DNA of 64,000 nt from Leptospira sp. 96542 (GCA_029310945.1 JARJFC010000005.1:62001-126000); one strand, 5' to 3'; numbered from the stretch's first letter, positions 1-9,807 are shown. Numbers and translations are program-made. Notes: generated from the sequence alone by a model not told the origin.

Positions 1-694
1 TATTTCCAGAAACAACGTGACGAATTTCGCCTGACTTTTTCCTTACGCTTGCTTCCATCCCTGTACTCCAGCCTTTTTTCATTACCTCTGCCAAAAGTCG
101 GCTTCTGTCAATTTTTGTGATCCATATATTTAAGTTGAGTGATGTATTACCGATGATTTCATCCCGTTCAAATCCAATCAAACGACAATATGCTTCATTT
201 ACGTCTATATACTTACCAGTTTCTGCATCGGATAAACTAACAGCCGCAGGATTCAAACGAAAGATATTTTCGAACAATTGATTGCTCGCACGTAGTTCAT
301 TTTGTAAAAGTGAAGTTTGTTTTTCTTTTTCTTTTAAATTGGAAATATTTTGTCCAATTGCTAAAAGATACTTACCACCTTCGATGAGTTTTGCGTCGAA
401 TAAAATACTCAAAATACCTTTTTCGGTTTTGAATTCCACTTCCAATTGAGAGACAACACCTGTTTTTTCTAGGCTATGTAAAATACGTTCTCTATCTAAA
501 ATATTATTGTAAATTCCAAGTTCAAGTGGCGATTTCCCAACAACCTCCTCTTTTGATTTACCAACCCACTCTAGGAATTGATCATTTACCTCCACATATA
601 AACCGGTCTCCATCGATGAAACCGTTATGCCAATGGGACTAGTTTGGAAAATTTTTTTCCAAAGTTCTGTGGAAATGGAACTGGTGAGTGTCAT
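1..694 (-). CDS. PAS-PAS sensor protein, 3' part cut by window edge
   Basis: Reading the minus strand from an ATG at 694 gives 231 codons with no stop before the left edge, so only the N-terminal part is present. Two PAS-like units are visible. The first is at about residues 12-120, with the PAS-type turn VNDQFLEWVG. The second is at about 138-231, with VNEAYCRLIGFERDEIIG. A charged helical linker (about 118-140) joins them. No membrane segment precedes the first PAS, so it is probably a cytosolic sensor. The output domain (histidine kinase, GGDEF or phosphatase) lies off the window and cannot be named. No clear Shine-Dalgarno precedes the ATG, so the start is uncertain. It lies beyond the terminator of the ribosomal cluster and should have its own promoter. 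Confidence 0.8.
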   Translation of the reverse strand, partial: MTLTSSISTELWKKIFQTSPIGITVSSMETGLYVEVNDQFLEWVGKSKEEVVGKSPLELGIYNNILDRERILHSLEKTGVVSQLEVEFKTEKGILSILFDAKLIEGGKYLLAIGQNISNLKEKEKQTSLLQNELRASNQLFENIFRLNPAAVSLSDAETGKYIDVNEAYCRLIGFERDEIIGNTSLNLNIWITKIDRSRLLAEVMKKGWSTGMEASVRKKSGEIRHVVSGN

Positions 695-740
695 ACTGGA
701 GAGAAAAAATTAGGAAATTTTTTGAAACTTGCAAGGAAAA

Positions 741-769
741 AAAAAGCCTACGAAGTTCGTAGGCTTTTT
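741..769 (-). terminator. Rho-independent terminator after rplQ
   Basis: A perfect 14-bp inverted repeat (AAAAAGCCTACGAA, one base, TTCGTAGGCTTTTT) sits 32 bases past the rplQ stop. Its GC-rich core and flanking A5/T5 runs give a hairpin plus U-tract on either strand. On the minus strand it would end the whole ribosomal cluster and insulate the PAS sensor gene. Confidence 0.9.
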
Positions 770-801
770 CCAGACAAAAAAAATTCGAAAACAAAAAAGA
801 G

Positions 802-1314
802 TTATTTTGCTGCTGCTTTCTCTTTTTTTGCCTTTTTTGGTTTTTCTTCTTTTTTAGGTTTAGAGGCTTCTCTTTTCGACTTAGATTCAGCCTTTAACTC
901 GTCTTGTGTTTTGCGATCCACTAATTCTAAGATCCCCATAGCCGTATTGTCAGAAGGCCGGTTCACCAATCGAATAATGCGAGTATAACCACCCACTCTC
1001 TCAGCAAAACGCGAAGATAAGTCTGTCAATAGTTTGGTTACTATTTCTTGGTCACCCAAATGGCTATAAAGATAACGAGTGTTGTGAAGGATAGTTTCCT
1101 TCTTTTTTTGTTCGTCAAGGTTTGCCAAATTTGCATCCAAATTGCGTTTCGCACGAGTGATGATTCTTTCAGCATAAGAACGAGCCACTTTTAGTTTTGC
1201 AACAGATGACTCGATCCTTTCGTGGCGAAGTAGAGAGATCACCATATTTTGAATCATAGCTTTTCTATGATCTGCTGATCTATTTAATTGTTTAACTTTA
1301 TTTCTTTTGTTCAT
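802..1314 (-). CDS. rplQ: 50S ribosomal protein L17
   Basis: L17 binds 23S rRNA and lines the peptide exit region of the large subunit. The first ~118 residues match the family (N-terminal [19 protein letters not shown], then [15 protein letters not shown]). The protein is 170 residues against about 120-130 in most bacteria. The excess is a basic, Lys/Ala/Glu-rich tail from about residue 134 that is probably disordered and may contact rRNA. It is the last gene of the cluster, one base after rpoA, and is followed by the terminator at 741-769. This is the usual rpoA-rplQ end of the alpha operon. Confidence 0.97.
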   Translation of the reverse strand: MNKRNKVKQLNRSADHRKAMIQNMVISLLRHERIESSVAKLKVARSYAERIITRAKRNLDANLANLDEQKKKETILHNTRYLYSHLGDQEIVTKLLTDLSSRFAERVGGYTRIIRLVNRPSDNTAMGILELVDRKTQDELKAESKSKREASKPKKEEKPKKAKKEKAAAK

Positions 1315-1315
1315 C

Positions 1316-2293
1316 TTAAAAATCTCTCATTCCAAAGGATAAACCAAGTGAAGTGAGTTTCGCTTTGAGTTCGAGCAAACTTTGTTCACTGAAGTGTTTG
1401 GATTTTGTCATTTCGTCTTCGGATCGTTTTACAAGCTCCCCAATAAAGTCAATTTCCAAACTGCGTAGAACGTTGGTAGACCTTACAGAAAGTTCTAATT
1501 CCTCTACATGTTTAGAAAGCGAAGCTTTGAGTTTTTCATCCGCCTCATCTAACTCTTCTTCTTCTTCTTCAATTTCTTCTTCAAAATTGATAAACACAGT
1601 TAGGTGGTCTTTTAAAATTTTGGCTGCTTGGGCAACTGCATCTTCAGGAGACACAGATCCATCAGTCCAAACTTCCATAGTCAATTTTTCGTAATCAGAA
1701 CGTTGTGCAACACGAGTTTCTGATACTTCAAACAAAACCTTTTGGATTGGTGAAAAAATTGAATCGATTGGGATAGTTCCAAGTACTTCGATGTCTTTCT
1801 TTTTGTCTTCCGCCGGAACGTAACCACGCCCTCTTTGGATTTCAAGATCCATCACCAAATTTGCATCCTCATTGAGGGTTGCGATATGAAGGTCTGGATT
1901 CATAATTTCAATCGACGAATCCACAGCCAAATCAGCAGCTCTAAAGTAACCCGCACCTTTGAGTTCAAGGTGAATTACTTTACTCGCCTCTTTGTCTTCT
2001 GGTTCATACTTAATCCGAACTTGTTTTAAGTTCAAAATAATACGTGTTACATCTTCGGCTACACCTTCAATGTATGCAAACTCGTGAGATACACCTTCGA
2101 TCCGAATTGCGGAAATCGCAGCTCCTTCGATCGAAGACATAAGAGTTCTTCTAAGAGAGTTACCAATAGTTGTACCAATTCCTCTCTCGAAAGGTTCTGC
2201 CACAAATTTACCGTAGTTAGGTGTATTCACATCGGTAGTGAATTCGATTTTTTTTGGTCTTTTAAAACCTTTTAATAAATTCTTTGGAGACAA
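1316..2293 (-). CDS. rpoA: DNA-directed RNA polymerase subunit alpha
   Basis: Alpha dimerises to scaffold RNA polymerase assembly (residues 1 to about 235) and reads UP elements through its C-terminal domain (about 265-325). The NTD carries the typical block [17 protein letters not shown]. In the CTD, RSTNVL keeps the DNA-contacting Arg and Asn, and the helix-hairpin-helix IGELVKR is intact. The Gly of the E. coli NLGKKSL segment is replaced (HFSEQSL). The linker, about residues 237-254, is unusually acidic, with Glu runs. Length (325) is close to the family norm. It lies between rpsD and rplQ as in other bacteria. Confidence 0.98.
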   Translation of the reverse strand: MSPKNLLKGFKRPKKIEFTTDVNTPNYGKFVAEPFERGIGTTIGNSLRRTLMSSIEGAAISAIRIEGVSHEFAYIEGVAEDVTRIILNLKQVRIKYEPEDKEASKVIHLELKGAGYFRAADLAVDSSIEIMNPDLHIATLNEDANLVMDLEIQRGRGYVPAEDKKKDIEVLGTIPIDSIFSPIQKVLFEVSETRVAQRSDYEKLTMEVWTDGSVSPEDAVAQAAKILKDHLTVFINFEEEIEEEEEELDEADEKLKASLSKHVEELELSVRSTNVLRSLEIDFIGELVKRSEDEMTKSKHFSEQSLLELKAKLTSLGLSFGMRDF

Positions 2294-2320
2294 TGTCGTA
2301 TCCTTCTTCTCTAGATTGGT

Positions 2321-2953
2321 TTACTTCGAGTACAACTCTACGATTACCTGTTCTTTCACAGGGATATCAATGTGTTCTCTGGTTGGTAAAGAATTTACTT
2401 CACCTGAGAACGTGGAATAATCAACAGTCACCCAAGATGCCGTACGATTGATGGCTTGGGCAAGTTTTATATTCTCTTCAATGAAACTTGATTTTTGGAA
2501 TTTGTCGCGAATCTGGATTTTGTCTCCCACATTCACTCGGTAAGAACAAATATCCACTCGGTGTCCATTCACAAGAACGTGTCTGTGCGCCACAAAGTTA
2601 CGAGCTTGTCTGCGAGTGACCGCGTAACCCATACGATACAAAACATTGTCCAATCTTCTTTCGAGGAATTGTAACAAGTTTTCACCAGGAATACCTGGCG
2701 TGTGGGTTGCTTCTTCAAAATAACGTCTGAATTGTTTTTCTAAAACGCCATAGGCACGTTTTACTTTTTGTTTCTCTCTGAGCTGAGCACCGTATTCAGT
2801 GACTTTTCCTTTTTTCTTAGGAGGAAGACCTGGTGGATACTTTCTTTTTTCGAGAGACGACTTCTCCTTATGGAGAGTATGACTGTTTTTAAGGAAGAGG
2901 TTTAGACCCTCTCTCCTCATAAGTTTAACTACTGGACCTCTATATCGTGCCAT
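2321..2953 (-). CDS. rpsD: 30S ribosomal protein S4
   Basis: S4 is a primary 16S rRNA binder that nucleates assembly of the 30S body. The sequence has the family start MARYRGPVVKLMRREGLNLF and the S4 RNA-binding core near RRLDNVLYRMGYAVTRRQARN. The N-terminal zinc-type cysteines are absent, so this is the zinc-free form; L36 and S14 in the same cluster keep their zinc ligands. Length 210 is normal. It lies 14 bases from rpsK. In many bacteria S4 represses its own operon, but I saw no S4-binding pseudoknot here. Confidence 0.97.
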   Translation of the reverse strand: MARYRGPVVKLMRREGLNLFLKNSHTLHKEKSSLEKRKYPPGLPPKKKGKVTEYGAQLREKQKVKRAYGVLEKQFRRYFEEATHTPGIPGENLLQFLERRLDNVLYRMGYAVTRRQARNFVAHRHVLVNGHRVDICSYRVNVGDKIQIRDKFQKSSFIEENIKLAQAINRTASWVTVDYSTFSGEVNSLPTREHIDIPVKEQVIVELYSK

Positions 2954-2966
2954 AAATACTTATTCC

Positions 2967-3380
2967 CTACACCCTTCTTCTTTTGCGAGGACGGCATCCG
3001 TTGTGTGGAAGTGGTGTTACGTCCTTAATCAATTTAATCGAAAGACCCTTTGTTGTGAGTGAACGGATTGCCGATTCACGACCAATGCCTGGACCCGAAA
3101 CCATCACATCCACCTCAGAAAGACCTGCTGCTTCAATTGCTTTTTCCGCCGCATTCGTGGCTGCAATTTGAGCTGCATATGGAGTGGATTTTTTTGATCC
3201 GCGGAAACCCATCATTCCAGAAGAAGACCAGGAAAGAACATTTCCAGTCATATCAGTGATGGAAACAATTGTATTGTTAAAAGAAGCTTGGATGTAAACC
3301 TTCCCTCTTGGAACGTTCTTCTTTTCTTTCTTTTTGACTTTCTTAGTCTCTTTTTTGCCTTTTGAATCTTTTTCAGCCAT
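2967..3380 (-). CDS. rpsK: 30S ribosomal protein S11
   Basis: S11 sits on the platform of the 30S subunit near the mRNA exit. The conserved run [18 protein letters not shown] and the C-terminal block [10 protein letters not shown] identify it. A Lys-rich N-terminal extension of about 25 residues ([18 protein letters not shown]) precedes the core, giving 137 residues against 129 in E. coli. It lies between rpsM and rpsD, as in the standard alpha operon. Confidence 0.97.
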   Translation of the reverse strand: MAEKDSKGKKETKKVKKKEKKNVPRGKVYIQASFNNTIVSITDMTGNVLSWSSSGMMGFRGSKKSTPYAAQIAATNAAEKAIEAAGLSEVDVMVSGPGIGRESAIRSLTTKGLSIKLIKDVTPLPHNGCRPRKRRRV

Positions 3381-3392
3381 TGTATGATACCT

Positions 3393-3773
3393 CTATTTAC
3401 CAGGAGCCTTTTTCTTATTGGCTACAGTCTTTTTGACACCTTTGCGTGTCCGTGCGTTGGTTCTGGTTCTTTGGCCATTGACGGGAAGACCTCGTCTATG
3501 GCGAAGACCTCGGTAACAACCAACATCCATAAGGCGTTTGATGTTGAGGTTTACTTCCGAACGAAGATCCCCTTCTACCTGGTAACTTTCTTCAATCACT
3601 CGACGGATCGCGGCTTCATGTTCGTCCGTTAAGTCTTTCACTCGAATGGATTCGTCTATCCCAGCTTTGCTAAGGATGGCTTTTGAGGAAGTCTTACCTA
3701 TACCAAAAATGTATGTAAGACCGATGACAATTCTTTTGTTTGATGGTAAATCAACACCCGCGATACGTGCCAT
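3393..3773 (-). CDS. rpsM: 30S ribosomal protein S13
   Basis: S13 lies in the 30S head, contacts the P-site tRNA and forms an intersubunit bridge. [15 protein letters not shown] at the N-terminus, the central helix-hairpin-helix and the C-terminal [19 protein letters not shown] are diagnostic. The basic tail ([16 protein letters not shown]) is the part that reaches the P site. Length 126 is normal. It starts 6 bases after the rpmJ stop. Confidence 0.97.
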   Translation of the reverse strand: MARIAGVDLPSNKRIVIGLTYIFGIGKTSSKAILSKAGIDESIRVKDLTDEHEAAIRRVIEESYQVEGDLRSEVNLNIKRLMDVGCYRGLRHRRGLPVNGQRTRTNARTRKGVKKTVANKKKAPGK

Positions 3774-3779
3774 AACTTT

Positions 3780-3893
3780 CTATCTTTGCCTTTGTTTGTG
3801 TTTTGGATTCGTGCAGATCACTCGGATCACACCTTTTCTGCGAATGACTTTGCATTCAGGACAGATTTTTTTAACTGATGCTCTAACTTTCAT
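3780..3893 (-). CDS. rpmJ: 50S ribosomal protein L36 (zinc form)
   Basis: A 37-codon gene with ATG at 3893 and TAG at 3780-3782. The product has the L36 start MKVRASVKK and a C-x2-C-x12-C-x4-H zinc ribbon (CPEC ... CTNPKH), so it is the zinc-binding form. It lies in the canonical infA-rpmJ-rpsM order, 8 bases from infA and 6 from rpsM. Confidence 0.96.
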   Translation of the reverse strand: MKVRASVKKICPECKVIRRKGVIRVICTNPKHKQRQR

Positions 3894-3901
3894 AATTTTT
3901 C

Positions 3902-4120
3902 CTATTTTTTTCTGTAAGTGATTCGACCTTTCGTTAAGTCATAGGGAGATAGCTCCACTGTTACCTTGTCACCAGGTAAAATTCTGATGTAATGCATTCG
4001 CATTTTGCCTGAAATATGAGCCAAAACTTTGTGCCCATTTTCCAACTCCACACGAAACATAGCATTCGGTAACGGTTCCAAAACGGTTCCGTCTATGGTT
4101 ATTGCTTCTTCCTTAGCCAG
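3902..4120 (-). CDS. infA: Translation initiation factor IF-1, probable CTG start
   Basis: IF-1 binds the 30S A site during initiation. The OB-fold core ([36 protein letters not shown]) is unmistakable. The usual N-terminus MAKE aligns with codons CTG GCT AAG GAA at 4120. Starting there gives 72 residues, the same as E. coli IF-1. A TTG two codons upstream (4126) would give 74. The sequence TAGGAGA at 4127-4133 overlaps the adk stop codon. Its GGAG core is 7 bases from the CTG but only 1 base from the TTG. Spacing therefore favours CTG initiation. No ATG or GTG is available at the conserved N-terminus. Confidence 0.93.
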   Translation of the reverse strand: MAKEEAITIDGTVLEPLPNAMFRVELENGHKVLAHISGKMRMHYIRILPGDKVTVELSPYDLTKGRITYRKK

Positions 4121-4130
4121 GGTCAATCTC

Positions 4131-4694
4131 CTACTGGATCGATTTTAAAATAGAATCGGTGATTTGTTCCATACTTCCCAACCCATTGATTTGCCGAAGG
4201 ATACCTGAGTCTTTGTAAAAATCGATCAGGGGCAAAGTCTTTGTGTTGTAAGTATGCAGACGGTTTTTGATGGTCTCTTCGTTGTCATCCGAGCGTCCTT
4301 CTTTGATCGCTCTACCTAGCAAACGTGCGACGAGTTCATCGTCAGGAACGTCTAGGTTGACAACGGAGTCGAGCTCCATGTGAAGCTCTTTGAGGATTTC
4401 CGAGAGAGCCTTTGCTTGCTCCACCGTCCTAGGAAATCCATCCAGTATGAATCCATTCGCACAATCTTTTTCGACCAAACGGTCGCGAATTATGCCGATA
4501 ACGACAGCATCTGGAACTAGGTCCCCTGCGTCCATAAATTTTTTGGCTTGTATCCCCATTTCTGTGCCATTTTTTACAGCGGCACGGAGAATATCGCCTG
4601 TAGAGATCTGTGGGATCTGAAACTTGGTCTTTATGATATCTGCTTGGGTTCCCTTTCCGGCACCCGGAGGTCCCATAAAAATCAATCGTTTCAT
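4131..4694 (-). CDS. adk: Adenylate kinase, short form
   Basis: Adenylate kinase interconverts ATP + AMP and 2 ADP in the cytosol. The P-loop GPPGAGKGT (about residues 8-16), the AMP-site motifs TGDILR and GFPRTVEQA, and a LID-side Arg-rich segment ([14 protein letters not shown]) are present. At 187 residues it lacks the ~27-residue zinc-type LID insertion of long forms. It lies between secY and infA, where many bacteria also carry map; map is missing here. The ATG is at 4694, three bases after the secY stop. Confidence 0.97.
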   Translation of the reverse strand: MKRLIFMGPPGAGKGTQADIIKTKFQIPQISTGDILRAAVKNGTEMGIQAKKFMDAGDLVPDAVVIGIIRDRLVEKDCANGFILDGFPRTVEQAKALSEILKELHMELDSVVNLDVPDDELVARLLGRAIKEGRSDDNEETIKNRLHTYNTKTLPLIDFYKDSGILRQINGLGSMEQITDSILKSIQ

Positions 4695-4697
4695 ATT

Positions 4698-6077
4698 CTA
4701 CACTCTTCCCTTGATTTTAGTCTTTTTCATAAATCCTTCATAGTTTCTCATGAGGAGTTGGGCTTCAATTTGTTTCAATGTTTCAAGAGCCACACCCACC
4801 ATGATGAGAAGCGAAGTTCCTCCAAAAGTATACACCAAAGTTCCACCACCTGTATTGGATCCGAGGTTTAAAAACTTAATGATTAAAAATGGAGCAAGAG
4901 CAAGACCAGCAAGGAAAAGTGCACCAGGGAGAGTGATGCGATTGAGAATCTTCTCAATCATTTCTTTGGTTTGACTTCCAGGCCGAACACCAGGAATGAA
5001 CCCACCGTATTTTTTAAGGTTATCAGCGAGTTCCTGAGGATTGAACTGAATGGCCGTATAAAAATAGGCAAAGAAAATAATCAAAGAAGTATAAATTACA
5101 TAATAGAAAAGAGCATGGTACCAGATTTGTGAAAATGGATTGAAATAATCCATAATCACCGCCCAACCTGCCCACTGACCACCCTTAGCCGATAGCCACT
5201 GAACAATTGTTTGCGGGAACAGGATAAGAGAAGATGCAAAGATGATTGGCATTACGTTGGCACTGTTGACTTTGAACGGAATGGATTGGCTGCGAGCCTG
5301 TACCATCTTACGTCCAACCATTTGTTTTCCATAATTAAGTGGAACCCGACGAACACCTTGTGTGAGAATCACTGTGAGTGAAATAAGCACAATAAAGATA
5401 ATGATAAGGATTAAGATGCTCAATGCATCGGATGTATCTGAAGTGAACATCGCAATGAGAGCTTCCGGCATACGGCCAATGATACCAGCAAAGATGATGA
5501 GTGATATTCCATTTCCGATACCACGTTCTGTGATTTGTTCTCCAAGCCAAATGAGGAGCACAGTTCCCGTTGTAATGGAAAGCATGGCTATTGGAAGAAA
5601 ATAACCTTCCACCGATGGATTAATAAGCCCTGGGTATTTAGCTTGCTGGTTTCCAGCACCAGTTGACCAAGAATTTGCAAGTTGGATTACGGCAAGCGAC
5701 TGTAATGCGCAAAGAATGAGGGTTCCATACTTTGTGTACTGTTGGATTTTTTTTCGCCCTTCTTCCCCTTCTTTTTGCATTTTTTGCAAACTAGGAATGA
5801 GAACCATTACAAGTTGCATGATGATAGAAGAAGAAATATAAGGCATAATGCCGAGTGCAAAAATAGAAAATTTTAAGAGTGCACCACCCGCAAACAAGTC
5901 AACCATTCCGAGGAATCCTTCACTTGGGTCAGCGGTAATTCCTGTCACAATCAAACTGTTGATTCCAGGAATGGTGACGTGAGTCCCCATCCTGAACAAA
6001 AGCAACATTCCTACAGTGAAAAGGATTTTGGATCTAAGTTCTGGGATACGAAAGATGTTTGCGATGGTTTGAAACAT
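4698..6077 (-). CDS. secY: Sec translocase channel subunit SecY
   Basis: SecY is the membrane pore of the general secretion system and works with SecE (encoded at 30288-30476) and SecA. The 459-residue product has about ten hydrophobic segments. It also has the conserved cytoplasmic loop around [17 protein letters not shown] and the C-terminal [12 protein letters not shown] soluble periplasmic insertion is seen near residues 125-155 ([14 protein letters not shown]). It follows rplO by 6 bases, the usual spc-operon position. Confidence 0.97.
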   Translation of the reverse strand: MFQTIANIFRIPELRSKILFTVGMLLLFRMGTHVTIPGINSLIVTGITADPSEGFLGMVDLFAGGALLKFSIFALGIMPYISSSIIMQLVMVLIPSLQKMQKEGEEGRKKIQQYTKYGTLILCALQSLAVIQLANSWSTGAGNQQAKYPGLINPSVEGYFLPIAMLSITTGTVLLIWLGEQITERGIGNGISLIIFAGIIGRMPEALIAMFTSDTSDALSILILIIIFIVLISLTVILTQGVRRVPLNYGKQMVGRKMVQARSQSIPFKVNSANVMPIIFASSLILFPQTIVQWLSAKGGQWAGWAVIMDYFNPFSQIWYHALFYYVIYTSLIIFFAYFYTAIQFNPQELADNLKKYGGFIPGVRPGSQTKEMIEKILNRITLPGALFLAGLALAPFLIIKFLNLGSNTGGGTLVYTFGGTSLLIMVGVALETLKQIEAQLLMRNYEGFMKKTKIKGRV

Positions 6078-6083
6078 TGGCTA

Positions 6084-6620
6084 TTAGTTCTTTTTCTCTA
6101 CTTTTTTCTTTTCTCTTTTGATGACCTTTCCGCCAGCTTTTTCCACCTTTTCTTTTGCAGATGCGGAAAAACCGTCCACAGTGATGGTAATGGCTGCCGT
6201 AATTTCGCCTGTTCCCAAAAGTTTAATAAGTCCAGTTTCAGACTTAATGAGTTTTTTGGCCTTTAGAACTTCTGGCGTCACTTCACCTGAAAGGCCAGCC
6301 TTCGTTAGAGAAACCAAGTTCACAGGTTGGAAAACCTCAGAGAAAATATTGGTAAAACCACGTTTTGGCAGCCGTTTGTGGAGTGGCATCTGACCACCCT
6401 CAAAACCTCGTTTCATCGAAGCCGCACGAGCCCTTTGGCCTTTGGAACCCCGAGTGGAAGTTTTACCCATACCAGAACCAGGACCCTGTCCCACCCGTTT
6501 TGGCGAAGTGGTTGCCCCTTTTGGAACGGGAATTAAATTCTTGTTTCCAAGGGAGGTGGATTTTTTTGGTCTTTTTTTACCAAAACCACGACCTTGTTCG
6601 ATTCTTTCTTGTTCTGCCAT
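6084..6620 (-). CDS. rplO: 50S ribosomal protein L15
   Basis: L15 is a late-assembly protein bound to 23S rRNA. The glycine/basic block RVGQGPGSGMGKTSTRG and the segment GFEGGQMPLHKRLPKRGF identify it. The protein is 178 residues, against about 144-148 usually. The excess is an N-terminal basic extension of about 30 residues (from MAEQERIEQGRGFGKKRP) and a Lys-rich C-terminus. It follows rpmD by 4 bases. Confidence 0.97.
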   Translation of the reverse strand: MAEQERIEQGRGFGKKRPKKSTSLGNKNLIPVPKGATTSPKRVGQGPGSGMGKTSTRGSKGQRARAASMKRGFEGGQMPLHKRLPKRGFTNIFSEVFQPVNLVSLTKAGLSGEVTPEVLKAKKLIKSETGLIKLLGTGEITAAITITVDGFSASAKEKVEKAGGKVIKREKKKVEKKN

Positions 6621-6624
6621 GAGA

Positions 6625-6804
6625 TTATACCTTGTCCACTTTCAACAAGTAACCTACTTGTCGTAACATTCCCTTCAACTGAGGAGTCATCTTGTGTTTC
6701 TTGGATTGGCCTTTTTTCTTAAGCCCAAGCGCAATGAGAGTTTTTTTGTGAACCGGGATGATACCAATCGAACTTCTTTCTTGCGTAATGATCACTTCTT
6801 CCAT
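6625..6804 (-). CDS. rpmD: 50S ribosomal protein L30
   Basis: The product is 59 residues (MEEVIITQERSSIGI, then LKKKGQSKKHKMTPQLKGMLRQVGY), matching the short bacterial L30. The reading frame stays open further upstream to 6948. That extension overlaps rpsE and has no L30 similarity, so the ATG at 6804 is chosen. It lies between rpsE and rplO, 14 bases after rpsE, the standard spc order. Confidence 0.94.
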   Translation of the reverse strand: MEEVIITQERSSIGIIPVHKKTLIALGLKKKGQSKKHKMTPQLKGMLRQVGYLLKVDKV

Positions 6805-6818
6805 TGTCGAATTCCTTT

Positions 6819-7325
6819 TTATAGATCTTGCCCAAACAAATGTTTGAGTGTAACACCACGGCGTTTGACAGCCATGGAGGGAGTTTCCAATTGTTGCAAA
6901 GCATCCATCGTTGCTTTTACAATGTTCATTGGATTGGAAGATCCCCATGATTTAGTCAATACGTCTTGGATCCCTGCTCTTTCCAATACAGAACGAACAG
7001 AAGCACCGGCAATGATCCCAGTTCCTGGAGAAGCTGGTTTCAAGATCACTCGGGCAGATTTAAAACTTCCCACAACATCGTGTGGAACGGTATGACCAAT
7101 AAAATGAATGGATCGTAAATTTTTCTTCGCACTCTCGATGGATTTACGGATCGCATCAGGAACTTCATTTGCCTTTCCGAACCCGATCCCAACCTTTCCC
7201 TTAGAGTCGCCAACGACAGAAAGAGCATTGAAGGAGAAGCGACGCCCCCCTTTCACAACCTTTGCCACACGGTCGATCTTAACGACTTTTTCTGTAAATT
7301 CTTTTGTTTCTTCTTCAATCATCAT
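6819..7325 (-). CDS. rpsE: 30S ribosomal protein S5
   Basis: S5 lies at the mRNA entry side of the 30S subunit and affects decoding accuracy. The double-stranded-RNA-binding-like N-terminal domain ([19 protein letters not shown]) and the C-terminal motif [20 protein letters not shown] are typical. Length 168 is normal. Its ATG ATG start directly abuts the rplR stop codon, so the two genes are probably translationally coupled. Confidence 0.97.
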   Translation of the reverse strand: MMIEEETKEFTEKVVKIDRVAKVVKGGRRFSFNALSVVGDSKGKVGIGFGKANEVPDAIRKSIESAKKNLRSIHFIGHTVPHDVVGSFKSARVILKPASPGTGIIAGASVRSVLERAGIQDVLTKSWGSSNPMNIVKATMDALQQLETPSMAVKRRGVTLKHLFGQDL

Positions 7326-7694
7326 TTAGAACTCCAAACCACCTTCTCTTGCTGAATCAGCAAAAGCCGCAATCCTTCCGTGGTATACCATGCCGGATCT
7401 ATCTAGTACCACTTGGGATACTCCTGCTTTTTTTGCCTTCTCGGCTACGATTTTACCGAGTTCTGTGGCTGCTGCCTTGCTCTTTTTTGAATTTTCATGT
7501 TTAGGAAAATCCTTCTCAAGAGTGGTCGCATAAACAAGAGTTACACCTTTCGTGTCATCGATGATTTGTGCGGTGAGGTAACGATTTGTTTTGTTAAACA
7601 CCAAACGTGGTCGATTCGAAGTGGAACGAATTTTGAATCGAACTCGTTCCGCTCTTCTTTCTCTCTGGATATTTTTTGCTGTCTTGTTGATCAT
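7326..7694 (-). CDS. rplR: 50S ribosomal protein L18
   Basis: L18 binds 5S rRNA and attaches it to the large subunit with L5. The conserved features are [29 protein letters not shown] and the C-terminal [19 protein letters not shown]. Length 122 is normal. It lies 6 bases from rplF and abuts rpsE, as in the standard spc operon. Confidence 0.97.
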   Translation of the reverse strand: MINKTAKNIQRERRAERVRFKIRSTSNRPRLVFNKTNRYLTAQIIDDTKGVTLVYATTLEKDFPKHENSKKSKAAATELGKIVAEKAKKAGVSQVVLDRSGMVYHGRIAAFADSAREGGLEF

Positions 7695-7700
7695 GACGTT

Positions 7701-8240
7701 CTACTTCTTACCGGTCTTTCCGGCCTTTCTACGGATGTATTCGTCCGAATATTTGATCCCCTTACCTTTGTAAGGTTCAGGAGGTCTTTTGGAACGAATG
7801 TCAGCTGCCACTTGACCCACGAGTTGTCGGTCAATTCCGGAAACCTTAATTTTTAACTGGTCAGCCACATCGATTTTGATTCCTATTGGCTCAGGGAAAA
7901 CAACTTCATGAGAATAACCAAGAGCCATCACTAGATCCTTACCGCGTTTTTGCGCACGGTAACCAACCCCAGTGATCTCTAAGTTTTTTTCCCAACCAGT
8001 CGTCACGCCTTTGACGCTATTCATTGCAAGGGAACGAACCAAACCATGCAAAGCCACAGTCTTTTGGTCTTCGTTTGTTCTTGTGAAAACCAATTCACCA
8101 TTCTCTACTTTGGCCACCACTCCCTCATAAATTGGGCTTTTTAATTCCCCAAGAGGGCCTTTGATGGTAAGGCTTTCGTTTTCTGTTTTAACTTCTACCT
8201 TTGCAGGCAATTTTATGATACTTTTTCCGACTCGAGACAT
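7701..8240 (-). CDS. rplF: 50S ribosomal protein L6
   Basis: L6 lies at the base of the L7/L12 stalk near the GTPase-factor site. It has the two repeated alpha/beta domains. The first starts [17 protein letters not shown] and the second ends in the conserved [19 protein letters not shown]. Length 179 is normal. It lies between rpsH and rplR. Confidence 0.97.
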   Translation of the reverse strand: MSRVGKSIIKLPAKVEVKTENESLTIKGPLGELKSPIYEGVVAKVENGELVFTRTNEDQKTVALHGLVRSLAMNSVKGVTTGWEKNLEITGVGYRAQKRGKDLVMALGYSHEVVFPEPIGIKIDVADQLKIKVSGIDRQLVGQVAADIRSKRPPEPYKGKGIKYSDEYIRRKAGKTGKK

Positions 8241-8254
8241 GTTACTGTTGTTCC

Positions 8255-8653
8255 CTAGAATACCTTACAGAGAACTTCCCCTCCCACTCTGAGTTTACGA
8301 GCACGTTTCCCAGTCATTACCCCTTTCGAGGTAGAGATGATGAGAGTTCCTATATTGTTCCGGAAAGGTCTGATTTCACCCGATTGGATGTAAACCCTCC
8401 TTCCGGGCGTGGATACCCTCTCAATCATTCGGATGACTGGTCTTTTGTCTGTGTCGTATTTTAATTTCACTTGGAAATCATCAAAACTTCCGTTTTTCAC
8501 GGTTTGTATTTCGTCCACAAAACCCTCTTCTTTGAGAAGGTCTAGGATGGATTTTTTAATTTTGCTACCAGGGATCACACAATGTTCATGTTTTGCTTGC
8601 TGCGCATTGCGGATTCTTGTGAGCATATCTGCTATTGGATCTGAAAGACTCAT
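8255..8653 (-). CDS. rpsH: 30S ribosomal protein S8
   Basis: S8 binds the central domain of 16S rRNA and in E. coli represses the spc operon. [18 protein letters not shown] and the C-terminal region [20 protein letters not shown] are diagnostic. Length 132 is normal. It follows rpsN by 20 bases. I looked at the upstream sequence and saw no obvious S8-site mimic. Confidence 0.97.
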   Translation of the reverse strand: MSLSDPIADMLTRIRNAQQAKHEHCVIPGSKIKKSILDLLKEEGFVDEIQTVKNGSFDDFQVKLKYDTDKRPVIRMIERVSTPGRRVYIQSGEIRPFRNNIGTLIISTSKGVMTGKRARKLRVGGEVLCKVF

Positions 8654-8673
8654 GTTTCTACCTTAACCTAACA

Positions 8674-8859
8674 CTACCAGGAGGACTTTCTTACGCCTGG
8701 GATTTGCGCTTTACTCGCAAGATCCCGGAAGCAAAGACGACACATATCAAAGCGACGGAGGTAAGCTCTAGAGCGACCACAGAGAGGGCAACGATTGTAC
8801 TCTCTTACTTTGAATTTTTGCTTTTTGGCGTGGCGTTCCATCATTGATTTTTTCGCCAT
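8674..8859 (-). CDS. rpsN: 30S ribosomal protein S14, zinc type
   Basis: This is the short S14 (61 residues), with four cysteines in CPLC and CRLC forming a zinc ribbon, and the C-terminus IPGVRKSSW. The long, cysteine-free form of enterobacteria is about 100 residues. It helps assemble the 30S head. It lies between rplE and rpsH, as in other spc operons. Confidence 0.97.
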   Translation of the reverse strand: MAKKSMMERHAKKQKFKVREYNRCPLCGRSRAYLRRFDMCRLCFRDLASKAQIPGVRKSSW

Positions 8860-8868
8860 GACTCTCTC

Positions 8869-9420
8869 CTACTTACCTGCCGTTCGGTAAGGCATACCGA
8901 AGGCTTGGAATAATTCGAACGCTTCTTTGTCTACTTCCGTGTTCGTTACGAAAGTAATATTGATTCCGTAGATCGTATTGATTTTATCAAATTGGATCTC
9001 GGGGAAAATGATCTGTTCTTTTACGGACAAGTTGTAATTTCCTCTACCGTCAAAACCTTTCGGATTCACACCACGAAAGTCACGAACCCGGGGAAGGGCT
9101 ACGTTGACGAAACGATCAAGGAATTCATACATATGGTGTCCACGGAGTGTCACTTTGCATCCAAGAACCATCCCTTCTCTCACTTTGAACCCAGCGATGG
9201 ATTTTTTAGCGAAAGTTTTTACTGGTTTTTGGCCTGTGATTTGCCCAATTTCTTCCAAACAAGCTTCCATAGCCTTTGGATTGGTATGGGCTTCGCCCAT
9301 ACCTACGTTGATCACAATTTTTTCGAGTTTAGGCACACGCATCACACTCGCAAACCCCAAAGACTTTTGGAGAGCGGGACGAATGTCCTTTTCATATTTT
9401 GATTTAAGCCTAGGTACCAT
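8869..9420 (-). CDS. rplE: 50S ribosomal protein L5
   Basis: L5 binds 5S rRNA in the central protuberance and contacts the P-site tRNA. The motifs [30 protein letters not shown] and the C-terminal [18 protein letters not shown] are typical. Length 183 is normal. The ATG at 9420 lies 2 bases after the rplX stop. Confidence 0.97.
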   Translation of the reverse strand: MVPRLKSKYEKDIRPALQKSLGFASVMRVPKLEKIVINVGMGEAHTNPKAMEACLEEIGQITGQKPVKTFAKKSIAGFKVREGMVLGCKVTLRGHHMYEFLDRFVNVALPRVRDFRGVNPKGFDGRGNYNLSVKEQIIFPEIQFDKINTIYGINITFVTNTEVDKEAFELFQAFGMPYRTAGK

Positions 9421-9422
9421 AA

Positions 9423-9806
9423 CTATACTTCTTTCCCCTCGGGTCGTGTGACTCGTACGGATTTACCATCCTTCTTAGTGAAACCGAGGCGTACAGCCTT
9501 AATTTTCTTCTTAGGTTTGGCTTTGTTATCCGCTTTCGCGTCGTGAAACATTACATTGGAAATATGGATGGGAAATTCAATTTCAATCGCTCCACCCTGT
9601 GGGTTCTCTTGCGTTGGGCGAACGAAACGTTTTCTTTTGTTCACACCTTCGATGTAAACTCGGTCTTTGCGTTTATCGATCGCAAGAACCTTTCCCTTTT
9701 TCCCTTTTTCCTTTCCAGAAATCACAAGAACTTCATCGTCCTTTTTGATTTTTGTCTTTTTGAATTTAGTGGGCTCAGAGCCTCTATATGCTAACTTAGC
9801 TGCCAT
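9423..9806 (-). CDS. rplX: 50S ribosomal protein L24
   Basis: L24 initiates large-subunit assembly and lies near the exit tunnel. The KOW motif ([20 protein letters not shown]) and the following [15 protein letters not shown] identify it. At 127 residues it is longer than E. coli L24 (104). The difference is a ~20-residue N-terminal lead ([19 protein letters not shown]) and a slightly longer C-terminus. It lies between rplN and rplE, one base after rplN. Confidence 0.96.
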   Translation of the reverse strand: MAAKLAYRGSEPTKFKKTKIKKDDEVLVISGKEKGKKGKVLAIDKRKDRVYIEGVNKRKRFVRPTQENPQGGAIEIEFPIHISNVMFHDAKADNKAKPKKKIKAVRLGFTKKDGKSVRVTRPEGKEV

Positions 9807-9807
9807 T

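Noticed and set aside
4121..4126. TTG start for infA giving 74 residues
   Set aside because: Only one base separates it from the GGAG; the CTG two codons later has normal spacing and the family N-terminus. Kept only as an alternative.
6805..6948. Upstream extension of rpmD
   Set aside because: It overlaps rpsE and shows no L30 similarity. The 59-residue version from the ATG at 6804 is the family length.
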